From: an uncultured Oleiphilaceae bacterium | GTDB lineage: Bacteria > Pseudomonadota > Gammaproteobacteria > Pseudomonadales > Oleiphilaceae | Length of the DNA stretch: 64,000 nt | Direction: 5' to 3' | Assembly (NCBI GenBank): GCA_913060665.1 | Contig: CAJXUY010000010.1 | Span: 1-64,000 of the forward strand | The notes under the pieces: generated by a model | Seen by the model: the letters and a program-made list of their open reading frames with translations, nothing else | Told to the model about the DNA's origin: nothing | Database searches by the model: none | Made by a program: the position numbers and the translations under genes | Part shown: one piece after another, positions 29,323 to 37,735 of the stretch | Layout: each line of letters starts with the position of its first letter | How positions within the stretch are numbered: position 1 is the stretch's first letter

Positions 29323-29436
29323 TGAATAGATCTGACACCTTTTTCTTGTAGCTGTATCATATAATCCATTGAAATCAATATAAGCCGAATCTGCCAATAA
29401 ACCATTTTGATAAATTTCTTCCGTATTTGCAGTCAT
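29266..29436 (-). pseudogene. N-terminal gene fragment fused to repeat-encoded tail
   Basis: The minus strand starts at ATG 29436 with 30 residues of ordinary coding sequence (MTANTEEIYQNGLLADSAYI and so on). It then enters the repeat, which adds RKRCQIYS and RKRCQIYFLKPENSSETF before a stop. The first 30 residues are not recognised but lie 11 bp after the lipoprotein stop, so the two were probably one operon. The remainder of the gene was lost or moved by insertion. Confidence 0.55.
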
Positions 29437-29447
29437 GATTAATATCC

Positions 29448-30137
29448 CTATTTATCTTGTAGTTTTAATGTTTGCTGAATAAGTGGTTGTTCTCTTTTTA
29501 TTGCACCAATATCTACACAGTCATACACTTTTCCATAATCAAATCCTTGCGGCCACGGGTTCAGTAAATAACTGATCCATGTTCCTAAGGCTTTATCCGT
29601 ATCAATTTCCCATATTCGCGTATTTAACCTGGTAATTGTTGATCGATGGTAATCACTAACAATCCATTCTTTTCTTTCACCGGCTATAGCATAACGACTC
29701 TTCGGTTTATCAACCTTTTCTGCGGCAATGCAAAAGTTTTTTAGAAAAGGAGTGCTTGCACGCTTTTTTTCTAGCTTTTTATCAATACCTAGGTGACACC
29801 TGCCACTATTCCTAGCCACTTTCTCTAACCGCCAATAGCCTGTTTCAGTAATAGCGTGATAACTTTCAGGGGCTTTGTTTTCAAATTCTATGTAAGTAAA
29901 TCCATTCCTAATAACTTCATTCCAACAGGCATAACAATAATCAAGATAACCATTGAAATAGCCTTCAACTTCGACAGTTTCATATATTTTCATACCAGCA
30001 TCTTTTTCACACAGTTTTTCAAGTTCACTCATACCGGGGGTATAAAACCATGAGGTGCACCCATTGAGAAGAAATAGGCTTAAAGTCACTGATAGCAGCC
30101 GCATTTGTTTAAAAATGGTATTCGATTTACTTTTCAT
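29448..30137 (-). CDS. Putative lipoprotein of unknown function inside repeat-flanked segment
   Basis: The protein is about 229 residues. Its N terminus is a signal with lipobox LLNGC near residue 27 (RLLSVTLSLFLLNGC). The mature part has several cysteines (CYACW, SGRCHLG, NFCIAAEK) and no recognised domain. The start is taken as ATG 30137; the GTG at 30143 lies in the 78-bp repeat, and an internal ATG directly before RLLSV is also possible. It is flanked by perfect 78-bp direct repeats and followed by the truncated gene at 29266-29436. It may be a passenger or a survivor of a broken two-gene unit. Confidence 0.55.
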   Translation of the reverse strand: MKSKSNTIFKQMRLLSVTLSLFLLNGCTSWFYTPGMSELEKLCEKDAGMKIYETVEVEGYFNGYLDYCYACWNEVIRNGFTYIEFENKAPESYHAITETGYWRLEKVARNSGRCHLGIDKKLEKKRASTPFLKNFCIAAEKVDKPKSRYAIAGERKEWIVSDYHRSTITRLNTRIWEIDTDKALGTWISYLLNPWPQGFDYGKVYDCVDIGAIKREQPLIQQTLKLQDK

Positions 30138-30142
30138 AAACA

Positions 30143-30220
30143 CTTTTCTCTATTTATTTTTAATCAAAAAGTCTCAGAACTATTCTCTGGTTTCAAAAAA
30201 TAGATCTGACACCTTTTTCT
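30143..30220. repeat. 78-bp direct repeat, right copy
   Basis: This copy is identical to 29245-29322 and lies in the same orientation. Its right edge cuts the IS66 tnpB gene, and its left edge touches the start codon of the lipoprotein gene. It supplies the final 18 residues of the truncated TnpB frame. Confidence 0.85.
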
Positions 30221-30370
30221 ATGGTTACAGAAGGCAAATAGCGCTTTCTCAAATGGATTCAGATCCATCTCCGCCTCGACTAAGATGGCCAAGCCGTTAA
30301 TCGACTTTCTAAAGTCCACTGGGTCTTTGTGCAAGTAAACGGTAGTCGATAAGTCATCAGGCCTCATCAT
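30164..30370 (-). pseudogene. tnpB: IS66 TnpB (Orf2) N-terminal remnant
   Basis: The first 50 residues match the IS66 accessory protein TnpB: PDDLSTTVYLHKDPVDFRKS, INGLAILVEAEMDLNP and ALFAFCNHR. Normal TnpB proteins are about 110-120 residues. Here the frame runs into the 78-bp repeat and ends with RKRCQIYFLKPENSSETF. Its ATG overlaps the TGA of tnpA, as in intact IS66 elements. It is inactive as it stands. Confidence 0.85.
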
Positions 30371-30752
30371 GACAACGAGCCACCCGTCGTCATTTGGAAT
30401 CGAAACTTACCCCAAACAACGGACAAAGAGAAAGAGTGTGGCCTTGCCGCCACCGATTTTTGTGGCGGTGCAACGATGGCTTTTGCAAAGGCCGTTGTAG
30501 ATTCCGTTTGCAGAAAACCTTTGCGGCGAAGTTCATGTTTATAGCTGTAAAACTGTGATACTTTTAAGTCATGTTGATCACAGTAAACGGGAGCAGTTAG
30601 GTTCTTCTGTTCGCACAGCTGTATATGGTTGAGCCAGTAGGCTTGTTTTTCTGTGAGTGCTGCGTTGCTCATGATTTTGCCTCATAATGAATGAGGCTTG
30701 AGCGTATTTGATTCACTTCGCGGATGTTAGGTGGGGTTTATTGAGCGCTTAC
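30214..30752 (-). mobile_element. IS66-family remnant, one end only
   Basis: The element keeps tnpA, half of tnpB and one end. Read on the minus strand, the end begins GTAAGCGCTCAATAAACCCC at 30752, which fits IS66 terminal repeats. The other end and tnpC are missing and are replaced by the 78-bp repeat at 30220. It lies immediately upstream of spoVR and could change that gene's promoter. Confidence 0.75.
30367..30672 (-). CDS. tnpA: IS66 TnpA (Orf1)
   Basis: The 101-residue protein matches the small IS66 OrfA: EKQAYWLNHIQLCEQKNL, APVYCDQHDLKVSQFYSYKH, a variable middle and a short beta-like end (FRFQMTTGG). It looks complete and overlaps tnpB by 4 bp. The element has no transposase gene (tnpC) here, so it could not move by itself. 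Confidence 0.8.
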   Translation of the reverse strand: MSNAALTEKQAYWLNHIQLCEQKNLTAPVYCDQHDLKVSQFYSYKHELRRKGFLQTESTTAFAKAIVAPPQKSVAARPHSFSLSVVWGKFRFQMTTGGSLS

Positions 30753-30855
30753 AAACCCCCAATACAGAACTATTTACTCTAATCATTAGCAGCCTCAATT
30801 ATCTAAAAAATCATGAGCTATACTTAACCAATGATTTGATTAAGTGGGAGTGTGT

Positions 30856-32397
30856 ATGAGCCAAAAACCAATTTCAACAGGGTCAGAGTGGACATTTGAG
30901 CTAATAGAGCAGTATGACGAAGAAATCGCCAAAGTCGCGAAGGAGTTTAAGCTCGATACCTACCCCAATCAGATTGAGGTGATTAGCGCTGAGCAGATGA
31001 TGGATGCTTACTCGTCTGTTGGTATGCCTGTTGGTTACCATCACTGGTCTTTTGGTAAGCAGTTCTTGAATACGTCCAAACGCTATCAGCGAGGTCAAAT
31101 GGGGTTGGCTTATGAAATCGTGATCAATTCTGACCCTTGCATTGCCTACCTGATGGAAGAGAATACCATTACGATGCAAGCCTTGGTGATCGCTCATGCA
31201 GCCTACGGTCACAACTCTTTTTTTAAAGGTAACTATCTATTCAAAACCTGGACGGATGCTAGTGCTATCATCGACTACCTGTTGTTTGCGCGTAACTATA
31301 TATCCAAATGTGAAGAGCGTCATGGGCTTGAGACGGTTGAGAAGTTTCTGGACTCTTGTCATGCCATTATGAACCATGGCGTTGATCGTTATAAGCGCCC
31401 TCCTCCTATCTCGGCTGAAGAGGAAAAAAACCGGCAGCAAGAACGCGAAGAGTACCTGCAACAACAAGTCAACGAATTATGGCTTACACTCCCAACCAAA
31501 CCGGGGAAAGAGAAATCTGGTAAACAACAACGGTTCCCCAAAGAGCCGCAAGAAAACCTACTATATTTCATCGAAAAGAACGCGCCTTTATTAGAGCCAT
31601 GGCAACGAGAGATCGTCAGAATTGTTCGCAAGATAGCGCAGTATTTCTATCCTCAGCGGCAAACTCAAGTGATGAACGAAGGCTGGGCCACATTTTGGCA
31701 TTATACAATCCTTAACCGTCTATATGACAAAGGATTGGTCACCGATGGATTTATGATCGAGTTTTTACAATCGCATACCGCCGTCACCTATCAACCACCC
31801 TTTGACAGCCCTTGGTATAGTGGTATAAACCCCTATACACTTGGGTTTGCCATGTATCAGGATATTCGTCGAATCTGTGAAGCGCCCACTGATGAAGATA
31901 AACAATGGTTCCCAGACATTGCGGGGAGCGACTGGTTAACCACCCTTCACTTTGCCATGGAAAATTTTAAAGATGAGAGCTTTATTCTTCAATTCCTGTC
32001 GCCTAAAGTCATTCGTGACCTCAAACTGTTTTCCATTATGGATGACGACATGGAAAACGAATACCACGTAAAGGCTATACATGATGAGAGTGGCTATCAG
32101 CTTGTAAGAGAGCAGCTGGCGAGGCAATACAACCTAAGCTATAACGAGCCGAATATACAGGTATGGAATGTCGATATCAGGGGTGATCGATCCCTGACAC
32201 TGAGGCATATTCCGGTAAATCGAGTCCCCATGGAAGCAGACACTGCCGATGTACTCAAACATATACACCGGCTATGGGGGTTTGATATTCACTTGGAGAG
32301 CGTTATTGGTAACAAAGAAGGCGGCGACAAAGTGGTGGACGACTACCATTGCCCACCACTTAATGACTCGTCATTAATAAAAGAAGGCGACAGCTAG
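30856..32397 (+). CDS. SpoVR family protein
   Basis: The 513-residue protein matches the SpoVR/YcgB family: WTFELIEQYDEEIAKVAKEF at the N terminus, MPVGYHHWSFGKQF, AHAAYGHNSFFKGN, VMNEGWATFWHY and GINPYTLGFAMYQDI. In sporulating Bacillus, SpoVR affects cortex formation; in gammaproteobacteria the homologue accompanies PrkA and YeaH in stress response, by an unknown mechanism. ATG 30856 has TGGGAG before it. In many relatives the gene directly follows yeaH; here a 2.4-kb block of mobile debris separates them, so it must now use another promoter. Confidence 0.95.
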   Translation: MSQKPISTGSEWTFELIEQYDEEIAKVAKEFKLDTYPNQIEVISAEQMMDAYSSVGMPVGYHHWSFGKQFLNTSKRYQRGQMGLAYEIVINSDPCIAYLMEENTITMQALVIAHAAYGHNSFFKGNYLFKTWTDASAIIDYLLFARNYISKCEERHGLETVEKFLDSCHAIMNHGVDRYKRPPPISAEEEKNRQQEREEYLQQQVNELWLTLPTKPGKEKSGKQQRFPKEPQENLLYFIEKNAPLLEPWQREIVRIVRKIAQYFYPQRQTQVMNEGWATFWHYTILNRLYDKGLVTDGFMIEFLQSHTAVTYQPPFDSPWYSGINPYTLGFAMYQDIRRICEAPTDEDKQWFPDIAGSDWLTTLHFAMENFKDESFILQFLSPKVIRDLKLFSIMDDDMENEYHVKAIHDESGYQLVREQLARQYNLSYNEPNIQVWNVDIRGDRSLTLRHIPVNRVPMEADTADVLKHIHRLWGFDIHLESVIGNKEGGDKVVDDYHCPPLNDSSLIKEGDS

Positions 32398-32426
32398 CAC
32401 AGAATAAGTGACACGACCTTCCAACA

Positions 32427-32810
32427 CTAGAGTCTATCTAGCTGCGCTTCTATTTCCTGAATTTTATGCTGAACAACCTTTTCTAAATGCCTTAAGTCAT
32501 TAAGGATTTTGTTCTTCGCATCCTGTTCCTGATGCTCATGATCAACAATGTCATCAAGTTCCGCCATCACCTTAGTCAGCATTGGCGACACTTCACTTAT
32601 TTCATTATAAGCATTTGGGTCAGATGACGAAGACCGAACACCACGGGATGATCGTGAAAATTTAAATTTTTCACTTCTATGGAATAGTTGACCTTTTTTC
32701 TTCTCATAATAGATTTTTAGCACATCACTGTTACCCTCCGTTCGAACCGAGTAACGCTCAACGTAATCTAACTCTTTTACACCAAGAGATTTTAATATTG
32801 TGTATTCCAT
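32427..32810 (-). CDS. UPF0325 family protein (YaeH-like, DUF3461)
   Basis: The 127-residue protein aligns along its length with E. coli YaeH. It begins with TILKSLGVKELDYVERYSVR, then LKIYYEKKKGQLFHRS with a basic patch, then ISEVSPMLTKVMAELDDI. It ends with ILNDLRHLEKVVQHKIQEIE. The function of the family is not known. A 55-residue gene lies 40 bp upstream on the same strand, and the two may form a unit. It is convergent with spoVR. Confidence 0.9.
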   Translation of the reverse strand: MEYTILKSLGVKELDYVERYSVRTEGNSDVLKIYYEKKKGQLFHRSEKFKFSRSSRGVRSSSSDPNAYNEISEVSPMLTKVMAELDDIVDHEHQEQDAKNKILNDLRHLEKVVQHKIQEIEAQLDRL

Positions 32811-32850
32811 AAATGACTTACTTCCCCATAACTGTATTGACAGAATTACG

Positions 32851-33018
32851 TCAACCTACATCAGCATTAGTGTTCTTTACCCCTAACGACTTCTTAGAAG
32901 CCCCTTGGTGCTTCAGTAGCGCCTGAAGCATCTCTTCTTCTTTTTTATTGGTGCATAGTTGGTTAATAGTGCGTGTCACTTCATTCATCAGCGGGTGTTC
33001 TTTTTCAAAATTACTCAT
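32851..33018 (-). CDS. Small protein, 55 residues, unknown
   Basis: The minus strand encodes MSNFEKEHPLMNEVTRTINQ at the start, a charged helix (KKEEEMLQALLKHQGA) and a short polar tail. GAGGTG lies about 8 nt before the ATG, a good ribosome binding site. It precedes the UPF0325 gene by 40 bp. Its size and composition suggest a helical partner protein, but no family was recognised. Confidence 0.55.
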   Translation of the reverse strand: MSNFEKEHPLMNEVTRTINQLCTNKKEEEMLQALLKHQGASKKSLGVKNTNADVG

Positions 33019-33176
33019 ACTCACACCTCACGTGTAAACAGAATCGAACATCGAAGAAAAAGCGCCATCAAAAAGCCACTCTGGCCACGACTACTCTAAA
33101 GATGGACCTTAAGGTATGATGTTGCAAGTTTTCGGAAATACATTTTTTACTTAAGCACTGCAAAGGATATAACAAT

Positions 33177-33626
33177 ATGCGCTGGTTTATTGTCGCTCTA
33201 TTTAGCATGATATTCTCGTACTCATCCATAGCACTCGCTAATAACACAGCAGAGTCAACAACCGACACAAAAGGGACACTATCAAAGGCGGGGGATCACT
33301 TTATGTCCCTATTATTGAAAGGCAATACTGAGTTGGCCTATAAAGATCTGATATCTACTGTCGGGGGTGATGTAGAGCGGCTAAACCAGCAAGCCTCAGA
33401 CGTCTCTTCATTTATGGTAAAAGTAAGAGAGCAACTGGGTGAGCCCATCTCTTATGATTTAATCACCACAGATAGCATCAAAGAACACTTTTTTAAACAG
33501 AAGTACCTGCTTAAGTTTGAAAATGCCGCCATTGTTTGGGAAGTCAATTATTACCAACCAAAAAATGACTGGAAGCTGGTAGACGTTACCTATAACACAG
33601 ATATAGATGCCCTGTTTGACGACTAA
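33177..33626 (+). CDS. Putative periplasmic protein, 149 residues
   Basis: Residues 1-21 are a cleavable signal peptide (MRWFIVALFSMIFSYSSIAL, Ala-X-Ala-like end). The mature part begins with a Thr/Ser-rich stretch followed by a compact alpha-beta domain (LSKAGDHFMSLLLKGNTELA, then FENAAIVWEVNYYQPKNDW). The pattern is like the NTF2/DUF4019-type small periplasmic domains, but the match is only a resemblance. AAAGGA supports ATG 33177. The region after it is non-coding up to the suf operon. Confidence 0.65.
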   Translation: MRWFIVALFSMIFSYSSIALANNTAESTTDTKGTLSKAGDHFMSLLLKGNTELAYKDLISTVGGDVERLNQQASDVSSFMVKVREQLGEPISYDLITTDSIKEHFFKQKYLLKFENAAIVWEVNYYQPKNDWKLVDVTYNTDIDALFDD

Positions 33627-34030
33627 GGTGGCGCTTCGGTCGCTGAGCTTTAAAGTGAAGCATCAATACTTTTTACGTAAAGTCTCAAACCTATTTTTTT
33701 GGATGCTCGATCTATACCAAACCATGTCCGAGAGGCAGCTGCTATTAATGCCTGTCGAGAAACCACCCTCAACTGTCATAAGTTAAAATTAATACGTGTC
33801 AGAACTAACTAACAGTTCAACTTTAGCTCAAAAAAGATTAAAATTTGCGCTCTTTTGATCGCCATAAAAATAATACCTGACTATTTTACTCGGTTATTGT
33901 AAAATACCTCCAATAGATAACGATCAATGCGATATCACCTCGACAACATCACTGACAACTAAACCCTGTTAGGCAATGTTGTTAATTAACGCATACCAAG
34001 CATTAATGAGAGAATGCGGAGAATTAAATC
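33627..34030. other. Intergenic region upstream of suf operon
   Basis: This region of about 404 bp has no gene. The last 160 bp hold the IscR-type site (33873-33897), a possible -10 box (TAAAAT near 33900) and the sufB leader. The first half shows nothing recognisable. No iscR or sufR gene is present here. Confidence 0.6.
33873..33897 (+). promoter_or_regulatory. IscR type I binding site
   Basis: These 25 bp match the type I IscR consensus (ATASYYGACT-RWWWYA-GTCGGSTAT) at 23 positions; the mismatches are C for G at the right GTC and T for S. The site lies just before a TAAAAT that may be the -10 box of the suf operon. Type I sites bind the [2Fe-2S] form of IscR and repress transcription, so iron-sulfur status probably controls sufB expression. 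Confidence 0.8.
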
Positions 34031-35479
34031 ATGTCAGACTCCGATAAATCGGTTAACGAACTCATCAAAAATGAATACAAACATGGCTTTGTAACCGATA
34101 TCGAATCAGATACTTTCGCCCCTGGCCTTAATGAAGAGACCGTACGCAAGATTTCTGCCCGTAAAAATGAACCAGAATGGATGCTTGAGTGGCGCCTCAA
34201 AGCGTATCGAGCATGGGCCGAAATGCCAACGCCAGAGTGGGCACATGTCTCGTTCCCACCTATCGATTTTGAAGATATATCCTACTACTCTGCGCCAAAG
34301 TCTCAAGAGAATGCGCCAAAAAGTCTAGACGAAGTTGACCCTGAGTTACTACGCACGTATGAAAAACTTGGTATCCCACTACACGAACGTGCTCGTTTAG
34401 CAGGTGTTGCGGTTGATGTGGTTTTTGATAGTGTCTCAGTCGCCACTACATTTAAAGATCAACTGGCTAAAGCAGGCGTTATTTTTTGTCCGATTTCTGA
34501 AGCGATTCAAGAATACCCCGAACTCGTTAAAAAATACCTAGGCACTGTTGTTCCCCAGCGAGACAATTTTTATTCAGCATTGAACTCTGCTGTATTCAGT
34601 GACGGGTCATTTGTCTATATCCCCAAGGGCGTTCGCTGTCCATTGGAACTTTCAACGTATTTCCGAATTAACGAAGCTAATACAGGCCAATTCGAACGCA
34701 CACTCATTATTGCAGACGAAGGCAGCCATGTGAGTTATCTAGAAGGCTGTACTGCCCCCATGCGGGATGAAAACCAGCTACACGCAGCGGTCGTTGAACT
34801 GGTACTGCTTGATGATTCCGAAATCAAATATTCCACGGTGCAAAACTGGTACCCCGGTGATGACGAAGGTAAAGGCGGTATCTACAACTTCGTAACCAAG
34901 CGTGCAACCTGCATTGGTAAAAACTCTAAAGTATCGTGGACACAGGTTGAAACAGGGTCTGCTATTACCTGGAAGTACCCTAGTTGCATATTGCGTGGCG
35001 ACAATAGCGTCGGAGAGTTTTACTCCGTTGCGCTTACTAATAATTTCCAGCAAGCTGACACCGGCACTAAGATGATTCACTTGGGTAAAAATACCAAGAG
35101 TACCATCATCGCTAAAGGCATTTCAGCAGGTAAAAGTGATAGCAGCTACCGCGGACTAGTCAAGTTTGGTCCCAATGCAGACAACGCTCGAAACTACACT
35201 CAGTGCGACTCACTGTTGATTGGCGACAAGTGCGGGGCTCATACGTTCCCTTATATAGAAAGCAAAAACAAAAGCGCCATCATCGAGCATGAGGCAACCA
35301 CCTCTAAGGTAAGCGATGATCAACTATTTCTGTGCCAACAACGCGGTATGGATGCGGAACGAGCGGTATCAATGATCGTTAACGGTTTCTGTAAAGAGGT
35401 CTTTAAAGAATTGCCGATGGAATTTGCCGTAGAAGCCACTAAATTGCTAGAAGTCAGCCTCGAAGGATCAGTCGGCTAA
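34031..35479 (+). CDS. sufB: Fe-S cluster scaffold protein SufB
   Basis: SufB is the main scaffold subunit of the SufBC2D complex, on which clusters are built. The 482 residues show the family signatures [68 protein letters not shown], and the C-terminal [17 protein letters not shown] with QQRGM following. Conserved Cys residues are present, including the one in EGCTAP. It heads the operon sufB-C-D-S-A-T-E behind an IscR-type site. CGGAG lies before the ATG. No iscR gene accompanies it. Confidence 0.98.
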   Translation: MSDSDKSVNELIKNEYKHGFVTDIESDTFAPGLNEETVRKISARKNEPEWMLEWRLKAYRAWAEMPTPEWAHVSFPPIDFEDISYYSAPKSQENAPKSLDEVDPELLRTYEKLGIPLHERARLAGVAVDVVFDSVSVATTFKDQLAKAGVIFCPISEAIQEYPELVKKYLGTVVPQRDNFYSALNSAVFSDGSFVYIPKGVRCPLELSTYFRINEANTGQFERTLIIADEGSHVSYLEGCTAPMRDENQLHAAVVELVLLDDSEIKYSTVQNWYPGDDEGKGGIYNFVTKRATCIGKNSKVSWTQVETGSAITWKYPSCILRGDNSVGEFYSVALTNNFQQADTGTKMIHLGKNTKSTIIAKGISAGKSDSSYRGLVKFGPNADNARNYTQCDSLLIGDKCGAHTFPYIESKNKSAIIEHEATTSKVSDDQLFLCQQRGMDAERAVSMIVNGFCKEVFKELPMEFAVEATKLLEVSLEGSVG

Positions 35480-35565
35480 TAACGGTTAAACGCATTCCAA
35501 CAAAATATTTATACAGCTGTTCATCAACAATATGAACAACGATTCAGTGTTTGAGAGAGATAGTA

Positions 35566-36315
35566 ATGTTAAAAATTAGCAACCTACAAGCATCAGTCGA
35601 AGGAACCCAGATACTCAAAGGCATCGACTTGGTCGTACGTCCTGGAGAAGTTCACGCCATTATGGGGCCTAACGGATCAGGAAAAAGCACCCTATCTCAA
35701 GTGCTGGCAGGCAATGAAGCCTATGACATTACCGGTGGCGAAGCCACTCTTGACGGAAAATCACTCATTGAAATGCCAACCGAACAACGTGCTCGTGAAG
35801 GCATATTCCTAGCGTTTCAGTATCCGGTTGAAATTCCTGGTGTTAGTAATTTGCAGTTTCTCAGAACCGCTATCAATAGCATTCGAGAATACCGCGGCGA
35901 AGAAGAGATTGACGCTGTATCGTTTATGAAGCGCGCTAAAGAAAAGATTAAACAGGTTAACTTAGACCCTGCGTTTTTAAAACGTGGTGTTAATGAAGGG
36001 TTCTCAGGCGGCGAGAAAAAGCGTAATGAAATTATGCAGATGCTAATGCTTGAGCCAAAGTTAGCGATATTGGATGAAACTGATTCCGGCCTCGATATTG
36101 ACGCACTTAAAGTGGTGGCAGACGGCGTTAATGCACTCCGCTCACCAGAGCGCTCTGTCATTATGGTCACCCATTACCAGCGACTACTAGACTATATCGT
36201 ACCTGACTATGTTCATGTATTAGCAAAAGGAAAAATCATTAAATCTGGCGGTAAAGAGTTAGCGCTAGAACTGGAAGAGAAAGGCTACGGCTGGCTCGGT
36301 ATCGACGAAGAGTAA
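35566..36315 (+). CDS. sufC: Fe-S cluster assembly ATPase SufC
   Basis: SufC is the ABC-type ATPase that drives the SufBC2D scaffold. The 249 residues carry Walker A GPNGSGKST, the SufC-type signature NEGFSGGEKKRNEI, Walker B LAILDETDSGLD and the switch His in VTHYQRLL. ATG 35566 is preferred to an in-frame upstream start because GAGAGA lies before it and it starts with MLKISNLQAS, normal for SufC. It lies 86 bp after sufB. Confidence 0.98.
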   Translation: MLKISNLQASVEGTQILKGIDLVVRPGEVHAIMGPNGSGKSTLSQVLAGNEAYDITGGEATLDGKSLIEMPTEQRAREGIFLAFQYPVEIPGVSNLQFLRTAINSIREYRGEEEIDAVSFMKRAKEKIKQVNLDPAFLKRGVNEGFSGGEKKRNEIMQMLMLEPKLAILDETDSGLDIDALKVVADGVNALRSPERSVIMVTHYQRLLDYIVPDYVHVLAKGKIIKSGGKELALELEEKGYGWLGIDEE

Positions 36316-36400
36316 AAACGACTGATACCCAACGTTAACCCACATAACTCAACGTTAACCACTATAGCCAAGCCGTGTTTAGAATTTCAGGAGTCATTGA

Positions 36401-37729
36401 ATGAGTGCAACACTCAGTTTCCCAAACGTTTTTGTTGATGCGTCAAAAGCATTAAATCATGACGAAGCCCGCATATCGGCACCTTGGCTGGTAGCATTTC
36501 GAGAGAGTCAGCTACACCAGCTTGAGCAGTGCCTACTGCCGACTCGAAAAACTGAAGACTGGCGTTATTCAAGCCGACACCTAAAAATGTCAGACGCCAT
36601 CGCTAAGCCTTTAACCACAGCAACCAAATCAACACTCAATAACGATTTCGTTGATCTTGATGGCTACTTGGTAGTATTTGTAAATGGACACTTTGCAGCC
36701 GATAGATCAAGATTGCCGGAAAACGCTGAATTAACGATTAAACCCTTTTCAGCACTTTCAAACGAAAAAGCTGAACAGGTGTTATCAACTGCAATGCCTT
36801 CAGCTGACAGTGCACCTGCAACACCGCCTGCTCAATTCCCGTTTACCGCCATAAATGCAGCGTACTTATCTGATGGAGTTTATATCTCCGTTCCTAAAAA
36901 TATCAAGGTAGATAAGCCTATACAGGTACAGTTTCATTCAGAAGGCGAAGGAACATCTGCCGCTCGCGTATTTTTGGTAGCCGAGCAAGGCGCAGAAGCA
37001 ACGCTGATTGAAGAGTTTAGTGGCCAAACCCAAACTGAACTGCTAACCACTAGCGTTACCGACATTAACCTGAAAGAACAAAGTGAGATACGCTATATTC
37101 GACTCAATACCGAGCAACAGCAGATTTCTCACGTCGGTATTACTAGTGTAACCCAGCACCGAAATAGTCGCTTTAAAAGCTATTGCATCGGGTTGGGCGG
37201 AACCCTTAGAAGACATGACCTTAAAGTTAAGCTTGTAGAACCTGGCGCAGAATGCTCGCTTGATGGTGTTTGCGTCACCCTAGAAAAGCAGCACTACGAT
37301 AATCACACCGAAATTGAGCATGTTTCAGCTCACTGTCAAAGTGAAGAGAATTACCGTTGCATTGCAGGGGATCAGTCCCATATCGTATTTAACGGTCGAA
37401 TTATGATTCACCGTGATGCTCAAAAAACATCGGGGGCAATGAGCAACAAGAACCTTCTTCTTTCTTCAAGCGCAGAAATCGACACCAAACCTGAACTTGA
37501 AATTTATGCAGATGATGTTAAATGTGCTCATGGCACGACCATCGGGCAACTGGACGAAGAAGAGCTGTACTATCTGGTCACTCGTGGCATTTCACCTGAT
37601 AACGCAGCGACCATGCTCACACTAGGTTTTGTTAATGAGCTGGTACAGAAGATTCCAAACGACATCATCAGAGAAAAAATCGAGAAGCGCCTCGAAAGTT
37701 TGATACAAAGCGCGTTTAAAGAGGTCTAA
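36401..37729 (+). CDS. sufD: Fe-S cluster assembly protein SufD
   Basis: SufD is the partner of SufB in the scaffold and is needed for iron entry. The 442 residues have an N-terminal helical part (WLVAFRESQLHQLEQCLLPT, KTEDWRYSS). The C-terminal beta-helix core follows, with NHTEIEH-like DNHTEIEHVSAHCQSEENYR, FNGRIMIHRDAQKT and DDVKCAHGTTIGQLDEEELYY, the usual SufD end motif. CAGGAG lies before the ATG. It is 85 bp after sufC and 6 bp before sufS. Confidence 0.97.
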   Translation: MSATLSFPNVFVDASKALNHDEARISAPWLVAFRESQLHQLEQCLLPTRKTEDWRYSSRHLKMSDAIAKPLTTATKSTLNNDFVDLDGYLVVFVNGHFAADRSRLPENAELTIKPFSALSNEKAEQVLSTAMPSADSAPATPPAQFPFTAINAAYLSDGVYISVPKNIKVDKPIQVQFHSEGEGTSAARVFLVAEQGAEATLIEEFSGQTQTELLTTSVTDINLKEQSEIRYIRLNTEQQQISHVGITSVTQHRNSRFKSYCIGLGGTLRRHDLKVKLVEPGAECSLDGVCVTLEKQHYDNHTEIEHVSAHCQSEENYRCIAGDQSHIVFNGRIMIHRDAQKTSGAMSNKNLLLSSSAEIDTKPELEIYADDVKCAHGTTIGQLDEEELYYLVTRGISPDNAATMLTLGFVNELVQKIPNDIIREKIEKRLESLIQSAFKEV

Positions 37730-37735
37730 GCAGAT

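Larger units (their letters stand above)
28628..30213. repeat. Seven copies of GGTGTCAGATCT in 1.6 kb
   Basis: Copies in plus orientation start at 28628, 28737, 28958 and 29179. Copies in minus orientation (AGATCTGACACC) start at 29304, 29328 and 30202. Most are joined to an A- or T-run (AAAAAAGGTGTCAGATCT). Each copy marks an edge between unrelated fragments. The motif sits next to RAYT tails, so it may be the recognition or end sequence of that element family; this link is inferred. Confidence 0.75.
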
